DNA from: Amycolatopsis sp. NBC_00345
GTDB lineage: Bacteria; Actinomycetota; Actinomycetes; Mycobacteriales; Pseudonocardiaceae
Length of the DNA stretch: 64,000 nucleotides
NCBI RefSeq assembly: GCF_036116635.1
Contig: NZ_CP107995.1
Location: forward strand, 5,828,001 to 5,892,000
Direction of reading: 5' to 3'
Of this stretch, positions 8,501 to 17,115 are shown in pieces (position 1 is the stretch's first letter; each line of letters starts with the position of its first letter). A model generated the notes under the pieces. That model was not told the origin of the DNA and did not search any database. It saw nothing but the letters and a program-made list of their open reading frames with translations. The translations under genes and the position numbers were made by a program.

Positions 8501-8542
8501 TCGCGTTGCCCGCCTGAACCCCATCAACGAAAAGGAAACCCC

Positions 8543-9319
8543 ATGCTGCTCCCCTACGACGAGGCTGGGTCGGGCCCGGCGGTGGTCCTGCTCCACGCCC
8601 GTCCCGCCGACCGCTCCATGTGGCGTGACCACCTGCCGCGCCTGGCCGCCGCCGGTTACCGCGCGATCGCGCTCGACCTGCCCGGCTACGGCGAGGCGGT
8701 GCTCCCGGACGGCCACGGGGCCGAGCCCGCGCAGGACGTGCTGAGCACCCTCGACCAGCTCGGGGCCGGCCGCTTCAGCCTGGTCGGCAACTCACTCGGC
8801 GCCCTGGTCGCGCTGCAGACCGCGGCAACGGCGCCGGAACGGGTGGAGGGACTGGTGCTCATCGGATACCGCCCCCACGACCAGCCCGCGACGGAAGGCC
8901 TCGACCTCGCGTGGCACCGTGAACGAACCGCGCTCGCGGCCCGCGATCTCGAAGGCGCGGTCCGCGTCGCCGTCGAGACCTGGCTCGGGCCCAAGGCTTC
9001 CCCGGAAATCCGGACGCACGCCGCCCGGATGCAACGCGGCAACCTGCTCCTGCGGCAAGCCCACGGCGAACCCCCGCGCGCCACTGACCCAGACCTCGCC
9101 GGGCTGCGGCCGCTGGCGTCACGAACCCTGGTCGCGGTCGGCGAGCACGACCTGCCGGACTTCTCCACCGGCGGCCGCGCACTGGCCGACGCCATCGGCG
9201 CAAGCGGGCCGGTCGTCGCCCCCAGTGCCGCCCACCTGGTCCCGCTGGAACAGCCGAAGTGGCTTTGCGTTCTGCTGCAAGGATTCCTCACCCAACCCGC
9301 CGGGCAAACGGCCGCCTGA
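8543..9319 (+). CDS. Alpha/beta-fold hydrolase
   Basis: 258 residues with a complete hydrolase triad layout: oxyanion stretch LLHARPADRSMW near residue 18, nucleophile elbow GNSLG (Ser near 86), Asp in GEHDLPD near 203 and His in SAAHLVPLEQP near 230. The esterase-type Ser distinguishes it from the Asp-nucleophile enzymes elsewhere in the window. Substrate unknown. AAAGGAAACCCC gives the ribosome site. It follows the MmyB-like regulator by 42 bases on the same strand and converges on the methyltransferase gene with 42 bases between stops. Confidence 0.9.
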   Translation: MLLPYDEAGSGPAVVLLHARPADRSMWRDHLPRLAAAGYRAIALDLPGYGEAVLPDGHGAEPAQDVLSTLDQLGAGRFSLVGNSLGALVALQTAATAPERVEGLVLIGYRPHDQPATEGLDLAWHRERTALAARDLEGAVRVAVETWLGPKASPEIRTHAARMQRGNLLLRQAHGEPPRATDPDLAGLRPLASRTLVAVGEHDLPDFSTGGRALADAIGASGPVVAPSAAHLVPLEQPKWLCVLLQGFLTQPAGQTAA

Positions 9320-9361
9320 CCCGCAAAGGCGGCGCGCGAACAGCCGGACCCGCGAGGCCTG

Positions 9362-10582
9362 TCAGCCCAGCTCGGGACCACCCGCAGCCGTCGCCGCACG
9401 CAAGCGGATCGCGTTCTGCCGGACGCGGCCGAGCAGCTCGTGCAACTGATCGCGTTCGGCCGGAGTGAACCCGGCGTAGAGGTCTTCCTCCACCCGCTCC
9501 TGCACCGTCCACAATGCAGCGACGGCCTGTTCCCCGTCGCGGGTGATGGTCACCGCGTCGCCGTCTCCGGTCAGATATCCGCGCTCCCGCAACGGACGCA
9601 CCAGTTCGGCGAGTTCGTCCTCGGTCGCGCCGAGGTCCCGCCGCAGCTGGTCGACCGGCGTGCTGCGCTCGCAGACCACCACCATCAACAGCACCACCTG
9701 CGCGCTGTCCAGCTCGCCGAACTCACCCGGCTGCGCGTCGAAGGCCGCGCGGACCAGTTGCGCGGTAACGCCGAGATTGCGGCCGAGGCTGTCCCGGATC
9801 CGGTCGGTCAACATGGTCAGGATCATCCTCATCCGCAGCTCGTAGATGCTGATACCGGTGGCCACGCCGACGTTGAGCGACTCGACCGCGCCGGCCATCG
9901 GGATCCGCACCGCCAGATCGGCGCCGGCCAGCGTCTCCGGCGTGACGCCTTCGGTCTCGTTGCCGACGACGAGGGCGACCTTCCGTCCGCGCAGCGGCGC
10001 CATGGACTGCACGTGGCTGCCCCGCGGCGAGGTCACCACGATCTGAAAACCATTGTCCCGCAACGCTTTCAGCGCGTCCTCGGTAGTGTCGAACCGGCGG
10101 ACCCGGCAGCCGAGCACCGCGCCGCGAGCCGCGTCCAGCACCCGCCGGGAGGACAGGTCCGTCGCCGGGTCGGTGACCACGACGTCCCGCACACCCAGGG
10201 CTCGCGCGGTGCGCACGATGGTGCCGAGGTTGCCCGGATCGGCCACCTGCTCGCACACCACCGCGAAGTCCCCGTACGGCTCAGCCGGCCCGGTCTCCGC
10301 GGGCAGCACGGCCACCGCCAGCCAGTCGACCGGCTTCGCGCTGCCGGTCACCTTGCGCAGCAAGCCGTCCCGCACCACGTGCACGGTCACCCCGGGCAGC
10401 GCCGCCTCCGCCGCCGTGGCCGACCGCAGCACGTAGTCCACTTCGGCCCCGGCGGCCAGCGCCTGCCGGATCAACCCGATCCCCTCGACCAGGCATCGCC
10501 CGGCGGCCAGCCGGCCGGGCCGCGTGCCCAGCGCCCGCGCCGCGCTGATCCTCGGGTCCTTGATCGAGTCGATGACTTCCAC
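9362..10582 (-). CDS. SpoU/TrmH-type RNA 2'-O-methyltransferase fused to a MarR-like domain
   Basis: 406 residues in two parts. Residues 1-255 are a SPOUT RNA methyltransferase with all three TrmH motifs: NLGTIVRTARALGV (motif 1), VVGNETEGV (motif 2) and SLNVGVATGISIYELR (motif 3), after a substrate-binding region like that of 23S rRNA methyltransferases of the TsnR type. Residues 260-405 look like a MarR-family winged helix (LTDRIRDSLGRNLGVTAQLVRAAF, LRRDLGATEDELAELVRPLRERGYL, DLYAGFTPAERDQLHELL). Stand-alone SpoU proteins are about 250-270 residues, so the tail is an added domain. It may couple rRNA or tRNA 2'-O-methylation to ligand sensing. The frame is continuous, so the fusion is not a frameshift artefact. 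Confidence 0.88.
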   Translation of the reverse strand: MEVIDSIKDPRISAARALGTRPGRLAAGRCLVEGIGLIRQALAAGAEVDYVLRSATAAEAALPGVTVHVVRDGLLRKVTGSAKPVDWLAVAVLPAETGPAEPYGDFAVVCEQVADPGNLGTIVRTARALGVRDVVVTDPATDLSSRRVLDAARGAVLGCRVRRFDTTEDALKALRDNGFQIVVTSPRGSHVQSMAPLRGRKVALVVGNETEGVTPETLAGADLAVRIPMAGAVESLNVGVATGISIYELRMRMILTMLTDRIRDSLGRNLGVTAQLVRAAFDAQPGEFGELDSAQVVLLMVVVCERSTPVDQLRRDLGATEDELAELVRPLRERGYLTGDGDAVTITRDGEQAVAALWTVQERVEEDLYAGFTPAERDQLHELLGRVRQNAIRLRAATAAGGPELG

Positions 10583-10628
10583 AACGGTGCAGGCTAGCTG
10601 GCGGGACCGGGGTAAGCCGTGACCGGTC

Positions 10629-10640
10629 CGGTACGTACCG
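10629..10640. promoter_or_regulatory. 12-bp perfect palindrome upstream of the methyltransferase-MarR fusion
   Basis: CGGTACGTACCG lies 47 bases before the start of the fusion gene and is bracketed by GGTCCGG/CCGGACC arms. MarR proteins bind short palindromes, so it is a candidate autoregulatory site. Confidence 0.35.
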
Positions 10641-10678
10641 TGAAGATACGCTCCGGACCGGCCGATTCACCTGCCACG

Positions 10679-10876
10679 TCAGGATTTGGCGCCACCGGTG
10701 TCGGAGCCGACGTAGGTGTCCTTGTGGTCGCCGGTCGGCCCGCTCGCGCTCTGGTGCTGGTGCGTTTCCGCGCCGACGGCGGTGTACACCGTCCCACCGG
10801 CCAGGCCCATCAGCGCGACGGCCGCCGCGCCGGCCAAGATCCTGTACCGCCACGCACTGCTTTTGGTGTCAGACAC
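10679..10876 (-). CDS. Small single-span membrane or secreted protein
   Basis: 65 residues: a basic N-terminus (VSDTKSSAWRYR), one hydrophobic segment (residues 13-33, ILAGAAAVALMGLAGGTVY) and a hydrophilic His/Ser/Gly-rich tail (ETHQHQSASGPTGDHK). It is either a signal-anchored protein with an exposed tail or a small secreted peptide. Start GTG at 10876 is supported by AAGGGTGGG about 4 bases upstream. No family recognised. It lies alone between the RNA methyltransferase and the AfsR-like gene, all on the minus strand. Confidence 0.6.
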   Translation of the reverse strand: MSDTKSSAWRYRILAGAAAVALMGLAGGTVYTAVGAETHQHQSASGPTGDHKDTYVGSDTGGAKS

Positions 10877-11057
10877 CGATCCCACCCTTTTCTGTGATAC
10901 CCGTAACTGGCGCGGTTCCCGAGACTCGCTCTTTCGATGATGCCCACGCCCGCTCGCCGGTTCCACCACCGCGGTACTAACAGGCACAAAGGACTGCCCG
11001 TTACCACCAGGCGGCCGGAATTGCGTGTGGGTAACGCGAATCCCGGGCCGGGAATGC

Positions 11058-14000
11058 TCACCCGACGAGCCGGTCGTCTGCTTCGTTGAGCAGGGCCAGC
11101 ACGTCGTCGGCGTCGGGCAGGCCGAGGCGGACGAACAGCGTGTGCGCACGCCGCAGGTGGGCCAGTGCCGCGTCGGTTTCGCCGCGCTGGCCCAGTGTTC
11201 GCCCGAGCACGGTGAGTGCGTGGGCGAGGTCCCGTTCGATGCCGAGTTCTTCGCAATTCTCAACGGATTCGGCGGCGTACTTCTCCGCCTCGTCGTACCG
11301 TCCCATCACCCGCAAGGTTTCCGCGAGCCGGTACAGCGACTGCGACGCGCGGTCCGGCAGGCTGGAAGCCCGGCTGGTGACCAAGCAGGCCGTGAAGTGC
11401 GCGACGGCCTCGTCGTACCGCCCGAGCTCGTGCAGGGCCAGGCCCAGGACGTAGTGCCCGGAGGCCTTGCCCGGCCGGTCGCCGAGGCTGTCGGTCAGTG
11501 CCAGCGCGGACTCGCACGAGGGCACCGCCTCGGCGGCGCGCCCGCTGCGGACCCTGGCCAGTCCGGCGTTCAACGTGGTCGCCGCCTCCGCCGAACGGTG
11601 GCCGAGCTCGCGGGCCAGCGCGACGGACTCGTCGTAACAGGCCAGTGCTTCCTCGAAACGGCGCAGGTACTGGCAGGCCACGCCGAGATCGTTGAGCGCC
11701 TGCCGCAAGATGTCCCGTTCGCCGGTGCGGCGGGAGATTTCGACGGCCGCGCGGGCGTGCCGGGCGGCTTCGGCCGGGCGGGAAGCGCGCAGCGCCGCGA
11801 TGGCGAGGATCAGCAACGCCCGGGCCGCGCTGGGCTCGTCGCCGCAGCGTTGCGCGGCCTCGCGCACCAGGTCCGCGGTGTCGGCGAGCCGGGGGTAACG
11901 CGTGTCGTGGCTGAGCGGGCTGGTGCACAGCAGGAGGTCCGCGGCGACACGCAGCCGTCCGGGATCCCGGGTGCTCGGCGAGGCCGCGGCGCGGCGCGCG
12001 ACCGCCGTGACGATCTCGAATTCTTCGTTCGCCCAGGTCCGGGCGGCGTGGATGTCGGGGAACGTCAGCCCCGGCATGGGCAGGGGCCCCACCAGGTTCG
12101 CGACCGGATCCCCCGGGACGACGTGGGCCAGCGCCGCGCACGAGGTGGCCAGCAGGTGCTCGAGCAGCGCGCGCAGGGCGACGTCGGCCTCTTCGTCCGG
12201 CCGCTCGGCGGCGCGCTGCGCGGCGTAGGCCCGCACCAGGGCGTGATAGTGGTAGCGGCCGGGCTCCGGTGACTCCAGCAACGCCGCGTCCACCAACGAC
12301 TCCAGCAGGAGTTCCGCGGTGGCCTCCGGCGCGCCGAGCAGGGCGGCCGCCGAGCCGAGCGAGACGGTCGCCGCGCCGGGGACGGACAGGAGCCGGAACG
12401 CCAGCGCCTGGGCGAGGGACAGCTGCTGGTAACTCAGCTCGAAGACGGCCCCGATGGCGAGGTCGCCCACCCGCAGTTCGCTGAGCCGGCGGCGCTCGTT
12501 GTCCACCCGGTCCGCCAGTGCCCGGATGGTCCAGCCGGGCCGGGCCGACAGGCGGTTCGCCACGATGCGCACGGCCAGCGGCAGCAGCCCGCACGCCTGG
12601 ACCAGGCGGCGGGCCTGGGCCGGCTCGGCCGCGACCCGCTCGGCGCCGATCACCGCGACCAGCAGGTCGAGTGCTTCTTCGGGGGCGAAGGCGTCCAGGG
12701 CGAGGTGGGCCGTGAGCGGCAGCCCGACCGGCACGGCCCGCGTCGTGAGGATGACCCCGCACTCCGGCGAGCTGGGGATCATGTCCCTGACCTGGGCCGC
12801 GTCACGGACGTTGTCCAGCACCAGCAGCACCCGCCGGCCGTCCAGCAGGGAGCGCAGGAGCGCACGCCGGTCCTCCAGCCGCTCGGGCACCGCCTCGGGC
12901 GCGATGCCCAGCGAGGTCAGGAACCCGGCCAGCACGGTGCTCGGCCCGGCCGGGTTCTCCCCCTCCCCGCCCAGGTCGGCGTGCAGCTGCCCGTCGGGGT
13001 AGGCCGAGCGGACCCGGTGCGCGGCGCACAGGGCGAGCGACGTCTTGCCGATGCCCCCCATCCCGGCCACCGCCACGACGGCCGGGGTGTCCCGCCCGGT
13101 TTCGGTCAACAGCGCGAGCAGCCGGTACAGGCCCGCGGTGCGGCCGACGAAGTCCGGGAGGGTGGGCGGCAGCTGGCGGGGCACGGGCAGGGGCGCCCGC
13201 ACCGATCTCTCCGGCGGCGCGGTGGCGGGGGCGTCCTCGCTCGCTGCCGCGTCCCCGGTTTCGGTGTCTTCGGCCGGTTCCCCGCCGTTCGCCTCCCGCT
13301 CGCCGTGGCCGGTCCCCCCGGCCAGGATGGCGGCGTGCACGGCGGCCAGTTCCGGGCCCGGCTCCACGCCGAGCTCGTCGACGATCCGGCGGCGGAAGCG
13401 GGCGTACACCGCGAGCGCGTCGGCCTGGCGGCCGGCCAGCTGCAGCGCGCGCATCAGCAGCCCGTGCGGACGTTCGCGCAGGGGGTACGCGGCCGTGAGC
13501 TCGGTCAGCGCCGAGGTCGCGAACATCTCGCCGTCGAGGCGGAGCTGAAGGTCGAGCTGCTCCTCCAGCGCCACGAGGCGCAGCTCGCCGAGCCGGTCCC
13601 GCTGCATCTCGGCGAACGGCCCCGGCACGCCGGCCAGCGGCTCCCCCCGCCACAGGCCGAGGGCCTCGGTGAGCAGCGCGCAGGCCTGTCTCAGCAGCCC
13701 CTCGCCACGAGCCGTCGCGGCGCGGCGGATCAACGTTTCGGCGCGCTGCACGTCCAGCGCGTCCGGCGGGACGAGGAACCGGTAGCCGTCACCGTGCGAA
13801 ACCAGCACGCGTGGCTGGGACGGATCGGGTTCCAGCAGCCGCCGCAGCCGCCAGGCGTAAGTGCGGAGGGTGCGGATGCCGCCGCCGGCCGGCGGGAACT
13901 CCCAGACGGCGTCCACGATCTGCCGGGCCGAGACGGTGTGGCCCGACTGCAGGAGCAGGTACGCGAGCATGGCCTGCTGCTGCGGCGGCCCCGCGCTGAC

Positions 14001-14138
14001 CTCACGGCCGTCCCGGTACACGAGCATCGCGCCCAGTACGGCGACCCGCAACGGTTCGGAGAGGTCGCCCGCGGGATCCGGTCCGCCGGCTTCCGGGACG
14101 GCCGGGTAGCCGACGGTGCCGTCTTCCGGCTCTCCCAC
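11058..14138 (-). CDS. AfsR-like regulator: OmpR-type HTH, BTAD, NB-ARC and TPR domains
   Basis: About 1026 residues. Residues 30-110 are an OmpR/PhoB-type winged helix (SLRTYAWRLRRLLEPDP region), 115-260 the bacterial transcriptional activation domain, ending ELGVEPGPELAAVH. A low-complexity linker follows, then the NB-ARC ATPase with Walker A GMGGIGKTSLA and VLLVLDNVRD (Walker B), and C-terminal tetratricopeptide repeats (ALNDLGVACQYLRRFEEALACYDESVALAREL and similar). This is the architecture of AfsR, a SARP-type activator switched by nucleotide and protein signals. No biosynthetic cluster lies next to it. Start GTG 14138 follows GGGGGGTGG; the frame stays open 70 codons further upstream without a credible ribosome site. 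Confidence 0.92.
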   Translation of the reverse strand: MGEPEDGTVGYPAVPEAGGPDPAGDLSEPLRVAVLGAMLVYRDGREVSAGPPQQQAMLAYLLLQSGHTVSARQIVDAVWEFPPAGGGIRTLRTYAWRLRRLLEPDPSQPRVLVSHGDGYRFLVPPDALDVQRAETLIRRAATARGEGLLRQACALLTEALGLWRGEPLAGVPGPFAEMQRDRLGELRLVALEEQLDLQLRLDGEMFATSALTELTAAYPLRERPHGLLMRALQLAGRQADALAVYARFRRRIVDELGVEPGPELAAVHAAILAGGTGHGEREANGGEPAEDTETGDAAASEDAPATAPPERSVRAPLPVPRQLPPTLPDFVGRTAGLYRLLALLTETGRDTPAVVAVAGMGGIGKTSLALCAAHRVRSAYPDGQLHADLGGEGENPAGPSTVLAGFLTSLGIAPEAVPERLEDRRALLRSLLDGRRVLLVLDNVRDAAQVRDMIPSSPECGVILTTRAVPVGLPLTAHLALDAFAPEEALDLLVAVIGAERVAAEPAQARRLVQACGLLPLAVRIVANRLSARPGWTIRALADRVDNERRRLSELRVGDLAIGAVFELSYQQLSLAQALAFRLLSVPGAATVSLGSAAALLGAPEATAELLLESLVDAALLESPEPGRYHYHALVRAYAAQRAAERPDEEADVALRALLEHLLATSCAALAHVVPGDPVANLVGPLPMPGLTFPDIHAARTWANEEFEIVTAVARRAAASPSTRDPGRLRVAADLLLCTSPLSHDTRYPRLADTADLVREAAQRCGDEPSAARALLILAIAALRASRPAEAARHARAAVEISRRTGERDILRQALNDLGVACQYLRRFEEALACYDESVALARELGHRSAEAATTLNAGLARVRSGRAAEAVPSCESALALTDSLGDRPGKASGHYVLGLALHELGRYDEAVAHFTACLVTSRASSLPDRASQSLYRLAETLRVMGRYDEAEKYAAESVENCEELGIERDLAHALTVLGRTLGQRGETDAALAHLRRAHTLFVRLGLPDADDVLALLNEADDRLVG

Positions 14139-14227
14139 TTGCCACCCCCCGCGGTTGCGTTCTGGGACGCCCCCACGGCCCTGCGGCCAGTCCGGCCGAG
14201 ACGAGCCCGGTGCCTGGTCAACGACGG

Positions 14228-14250
14228 TGTTGACCGAACGCTGACCGCAC
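14228..14250. promoter_or_regulatory. Direct repeats with 11-bp period, SARP-type operator candidate
   Basis: TGACCG occurs at 14231-14236 and 14242-14247, exactly 11 bases apart, a period typical of SARP binding sites that place repeats on one face of the helix. The repeats lie about 90 bases before the AfsR-like start and next to a minus-strand TTGACC. Possible autoregulation. The surrounding 14139-14556 stretch between two divergent genes shows no other coding feature. Confidence 0.4.
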
Positions 14251-14556
14251 GTGGAACGCGGCTCGGCAGACTGGAAAAACGTCGATCGAAGGCACCATAA
14301 CAGGAGATCGACACCGGCGAGGCCGCAGCCGAATGGCTGCTGCCTCACAGCTGCACCTTCCCGGCTGCCGGGTGCGCTGACCGCTCGGGATCACCGGCGA
14401 CGGAGGCGACTGAGAGTGACGACGACCAGCCAGACCCATCCGGTCGTGTCGGCGCCGCCGGCATCGCCCGGACGCCCACTGGCGTCGTGGCCCGGCCTGA
14501 AGCCGGCCGAGCCGCTCATGCGACCCATGCCGGCTCCTCCACGGATTGGAACCACA

Positions 14557-15123
14557 ATGGACTTTCCCACCGCCTACGACGCTTCGGCGGACGGACTGCT
14601 CCTGCGCCCCTACCGCGTGGCGGACGTGCCCAGCCTGGTGACCAACGGCCGTGACCCGGAGACCCGCGCCTTCATGGCGGGCACCCCGGCCGACCTGACC
14701 ACCAAGGGCATGCTGGAGTGGGTGCGGGAGATCGGTTCCCGGCCGTCGCCCGACCCGGACCGGCTCAGCTACGCGGTGGCCGACCCAGCCACGGACGAAC
14801 TACTGGGCGGCGCGGTCATCCACGTGACGCGGCGCCGCGACGTCGCCGAGCTCAGCTTCTGGGTCTGTGAAGACGTTCGCGACCGGGGCGTCGGGACCCG
14901 CGTGGCGCGCGCGTTGAGCGAATTCTGCTTCTCCCAGGGAATCCACCGGGTCGAGCTGGTCATCCGGGCGGACGACATTCCCAGCCAGCATTTGGCGAAG
15001 GCCGTCGGCTTCCAGCGCGAGGCGCAGCTGCGCGAGGTCCTGCCCGGGTCCGGCGCCGGCTTCGGCGCGAACTCCGGACGACAGGACGGCGAACTCTGGG
15101 CGCGCCTGCGCACCGACGCGTAA
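14557..15123 (+). CDS. GNAT-family N-acetyltransferase (RimJ/RimL-like)
   Basis: 188 residues of the GNAT fold: LLLRPYRVADVPSLV at the N-terminus, beta4 AELSFWVCEDVRDRGVGTRVARAL containing the acetyl-CoA loop R-x-x-G-x-G, and the C-terminal HLAKAVGFQREAQLREV typical of RimJ/RimL-like enzymes that acetylate N-termini or small amines. Substrate unknown. Start ATG at 14557 is chosen because the fold begins there; an in-frame ATG at 14518 is possible. Divergent from the AfsR-like gene and ended by a strong hairpin at 15157. Confidence 0.85.
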   Translation: MDFPTAYDASADGLLLRPYRVADVPSLVTNGRDPETRAFMAGTPADLTTKGMLEWVREIGSRPSPDPDRLSYAVADPATDELLGGAVIHVTRRRDVAELSFWVCEDVRDRGVGTRVARALSEFCFSQGIHRVELVIRADDIPSQHLAKAVGFQREAQLREVLPGSGAGFGANSGRQDGELWARLRTDA

Positions 15124-15156
15124 GCCTTCACAAAACCGCACTGGCCAAGGAAAACA

Positions 15157-15186
15157 CAGCCGGCACTGAAGAGTCAGTGCCGGCTG
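15157..15186. terminator. Intergenic hairpin terminator between GNAT and LuxR-type genes
   Basis: CAGCCGGCACTGA, a 4-base AGAG loop, then the exact complement TCAGTGCCGGCTG: a 13-bp stem between convergent stops at 15123 and 15213, with no long T-run, as usual in high-GC actinobacteria. Confidence 0.75.
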
Positions 15187-15212
15187 CAGTGGTGCCTGAA
15201 CGGTTCTCCGCC

Positions 15213-15812
15213 TCAGATGATCCCGGCGCGCAACGCATAAGCGACCGCGTGCGACCGGTTGCGGAGCCCCAGCCGGTGGGTCAACGAGTAGATGATGTTC
15301 TTCACGGTGTGGTCGGCGTAACGCATGCGACGGGCTATCTCGTTGGTGTCACAGCCTTCCGCCATCAGCCGGACCACCGCGACCTCGCGCTGGGAGAGCA
15401 CGTGCTTGCGGGCCGGGATCGGCCCGCCGCGCCGCGTTCTCCTGGCCTGCGCCAGCAACCGGAGCGCGGCCGTGTCCACCGCGGCCGCGCGGACGCACCG
15501 CGGCAGCCGGTCGTCGGTGACGGCCGCGCGGGGCAGCACCGCGACCACCGACGGTTCGAGCGCGGACGGCAGCTCGACCTCCTCCGCCGGATCCATCAGC
15601 AGGACAACGGGTTTGGTCTCCGCGCCGATCGCGGCCTCGAGTTCGGCGACCGCCGCCGGGTCCAGCTCGTCGAAGGCGGCGACGATGACGTCGGCCCGCC
15701 GCCGGGTCTCCCCGCGGCCGACAACCATGCCCTGCCGTCCGCTCAGGCAGGCCACCAAGCCTGCCCCGGTAAGGGGATCGAGGGCATGCACCGCCACAAG
15801 AACGTCCTCCAC
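15213..15812 (-). CDS. LuxR-family response-regulator-like transcription factor
   Basis: 199 residues. The C-terminal 65 residues are a LuxR/FixJ helix-turn-helix (LSQREVAVVRLMAEGCDTNEIARRM, HTVKNIIYSLTHRLGLRNRSHAVAYAL). The N-terminal part resembles a degenerate receiver (VLVAVHALDPLTGAGLVACL, DVIVAAFDELDP, PVVLLMDPAE) without a convincing phospho-acceptor Asp, so it may be an atypical or orphan regulator. Start GTG 15812 has an excellent GAGGAGG 6 bases upstream; the frame remains open upstream but without support. Target genes are unknown. Confidence 0.85.
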   Translation of the reverse strand: MEDVLVAVHALDPLTGAGLVACLSGRQGMVVGRGETRRRADVIVAAFDELDPAAVAELEAAIGAETKPVVLLMDPAEEVELPSALEPSVVAVLPRAAVTDDRLPRCVRAAAVDTAALRLLAQARRTRRGGPIPARKHVLSQREVAVVRLMAEGCDTNEIARRMRYADHTVKNIIYSLTHRLGLRNRSHAVAYALRAGII

Positions 15813-16124
15813 GGGATCCTCCTCAAAACTCTCCACCGGACAACAGTCGGTCCGGACGGGGCCGCGCGCCGGTACACCGCTTTTCGGTGCGCAGGACGAA
15901 GCCAAGCTGGGTGTAAGCCTCCGAGCAGACCTCATGAGAGGAGACGCCTGTACCGGCCGGCGGTTGCCGCCGTTCCCGGTTTCCGGTGTCCTCGTGCGTT
16001 CTTCTCTCCCTGGCCGGTTTCGGACCAGGAGGCCTTGGTACAAGTGAACACCGTGCCGCTACGGCATACTCAAGTCCGGATTACGTAACGAAGCCCACTG
16101 GCGGCGTAGTTGCCCGGCCGGACC
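15813..16124. other. Intergenic stretch without a recognised gene
   Basis: 311 bases between the LuxR-type start and the next ABC gene's stop. It should hold the LuxR-type promoter and the end of the upstream unit. Short plus-strand frames exist but lack ribosome sites and family resemblance. Confidence 0.5.
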
Positions 16125-16988
16125 TCATCCGTTGCCCGGCAACGCCTTGGAGCTGTAACGGGCGGCACGCAGGTAGCCGAGCACGAGCTGCTCGAGTTCC
16201 GGCCGCGCCGATTCCCAGCCCTCAGGCACGGCCCTGGTCCCCCGGACGAGCAAGGTCGCCTGACGGCCGGTCCGGGACTGCTCGACCACTTCCAGCCCGC
16301 CGGGCGTCTCCGCGGCGGCCGGGCCCACGAGCACCTGGTGCTCCTCCAGCAGTTCCTCGACGTCCCCGGATACCCGGCACTGCCCGCGTTCCAGCAGCAC
16401 CAGGTGGTCGACGACCGGGCCGAGATCGGTCAGCAGGTGGGAGGAGACCAGCACGGTGGTGCCGCGTTCGGCCACATCGGACATCAGGATCCGGAGCGTT
16501 TCGTCCCGCGCCAACGGATCCAGGTCGGCCAGCGGCTCGTCGAGCAACAGCAGCCGCGGCAGCCGGCCCAGTGCCAGCGCGAGGGCGAGCTGGCTGCGCT
16601 CACCCGCGGAGAGGTGGCGCACCTTCCGGTCCCGCCCGACCCCGGAAAGCAGGTCGAGGGCCCGCTCGGCGTAGGCGGCCGACCAGCGTTCGTTGAGCTT
16701 CGCGCCCGCTTTCAAGGTCTCGCCGACGGTGAAGTCCTGATACAGCGGACGTCCCTGCGCCAGGAACGCGACGTCCGGGTGCACCCGCGGGCGCACCGGC
16801 TCCCCGGCGACGACCAGCTCGCCGCCGGTGGGGGCGACGAGCCCGGCGGCCATCCGCAGCAAGGTGCTCTTGCCCGCGCCGTTGGGTCCCACCAGCGCCC
16901 CGATCCGCCCCGCCGGCAGGGTGAACGAGCAGTCCCGCAGCGCCCACGTGGCGCCGAATCGCCGGCTCACGGCCTGTGCGCTCAGCAT
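16125..16988 (-). CDS. ABC transporter ATP-binding protein
   Basis: 287 residues: Walker A GPNGAGKST at 34-42, Q-loop AFLAQGRPLYQDF, signature HLSAGERSQLALALAL (LSAGE variant of LSGGQ), Walker B LLLLDEPLADLD and H-loop VLVSSHLL. The long C-terminal tail ends AARYSSKALPGNG. It resembles ATPases of the CcmA/multidrug export group. It follows the GntR gene by 120 bases, with no permease beside it; it shares ABC-2-type features with the ATPase at 18508, and may share the permease at 17537. Confidence 0.9.
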   Translation of the reverse strand: MLSAQAVSRRFGATWALRDCSFTLPAGRIGALVGPNGAGKSTLLRMAAGLVAPTGGELVVAGEPVRPRVHPDVAFLAQGRPLYQDFTVGETLKAGAKLNERWSAAYAERALDLLSGVGRDRKVRHLSAGERSQLALALALGRLPRLLLLDEPLADLDPLARDETLRILMSDVAERGTTVLVSSHLLTDLGPVVDHLVLLERGQCRVSGDVEELLEEHQVLVGPAAAETPGGLEVVEQSRTGRQATLLVRGTRAVPEGWESARPELEQLVLGYLRAARYSSKALPGNG

Positions 16989-17025
16989 CTGCCCCTCATT
17001 CCCCCGGCGCGTGCTGTGCCGTTCG

Positions 17026-17115
17026 TTACTGATCCGACGGCAGCCACGGCGGAAACGGTTTCTTCGAGCAGGTCGGCTGTAGCCCGTGTCCGCCTGCTTT
17101 CGGTCGGATCAGTAA
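17026..17115. repeat. 13-bp inverted repeat flanking the GntR/ABC gap
   Basis: TTACTGATCCGAC at 17026-17038 is exactly inverted as GTCGGATCAGTAA at 17103-17115, 64 bases apart. The right arm includes the GntR stop codon. It may be a processing or termination hairpin or a regulator site before the downstream ATPase gene. Confidence 0.55.
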
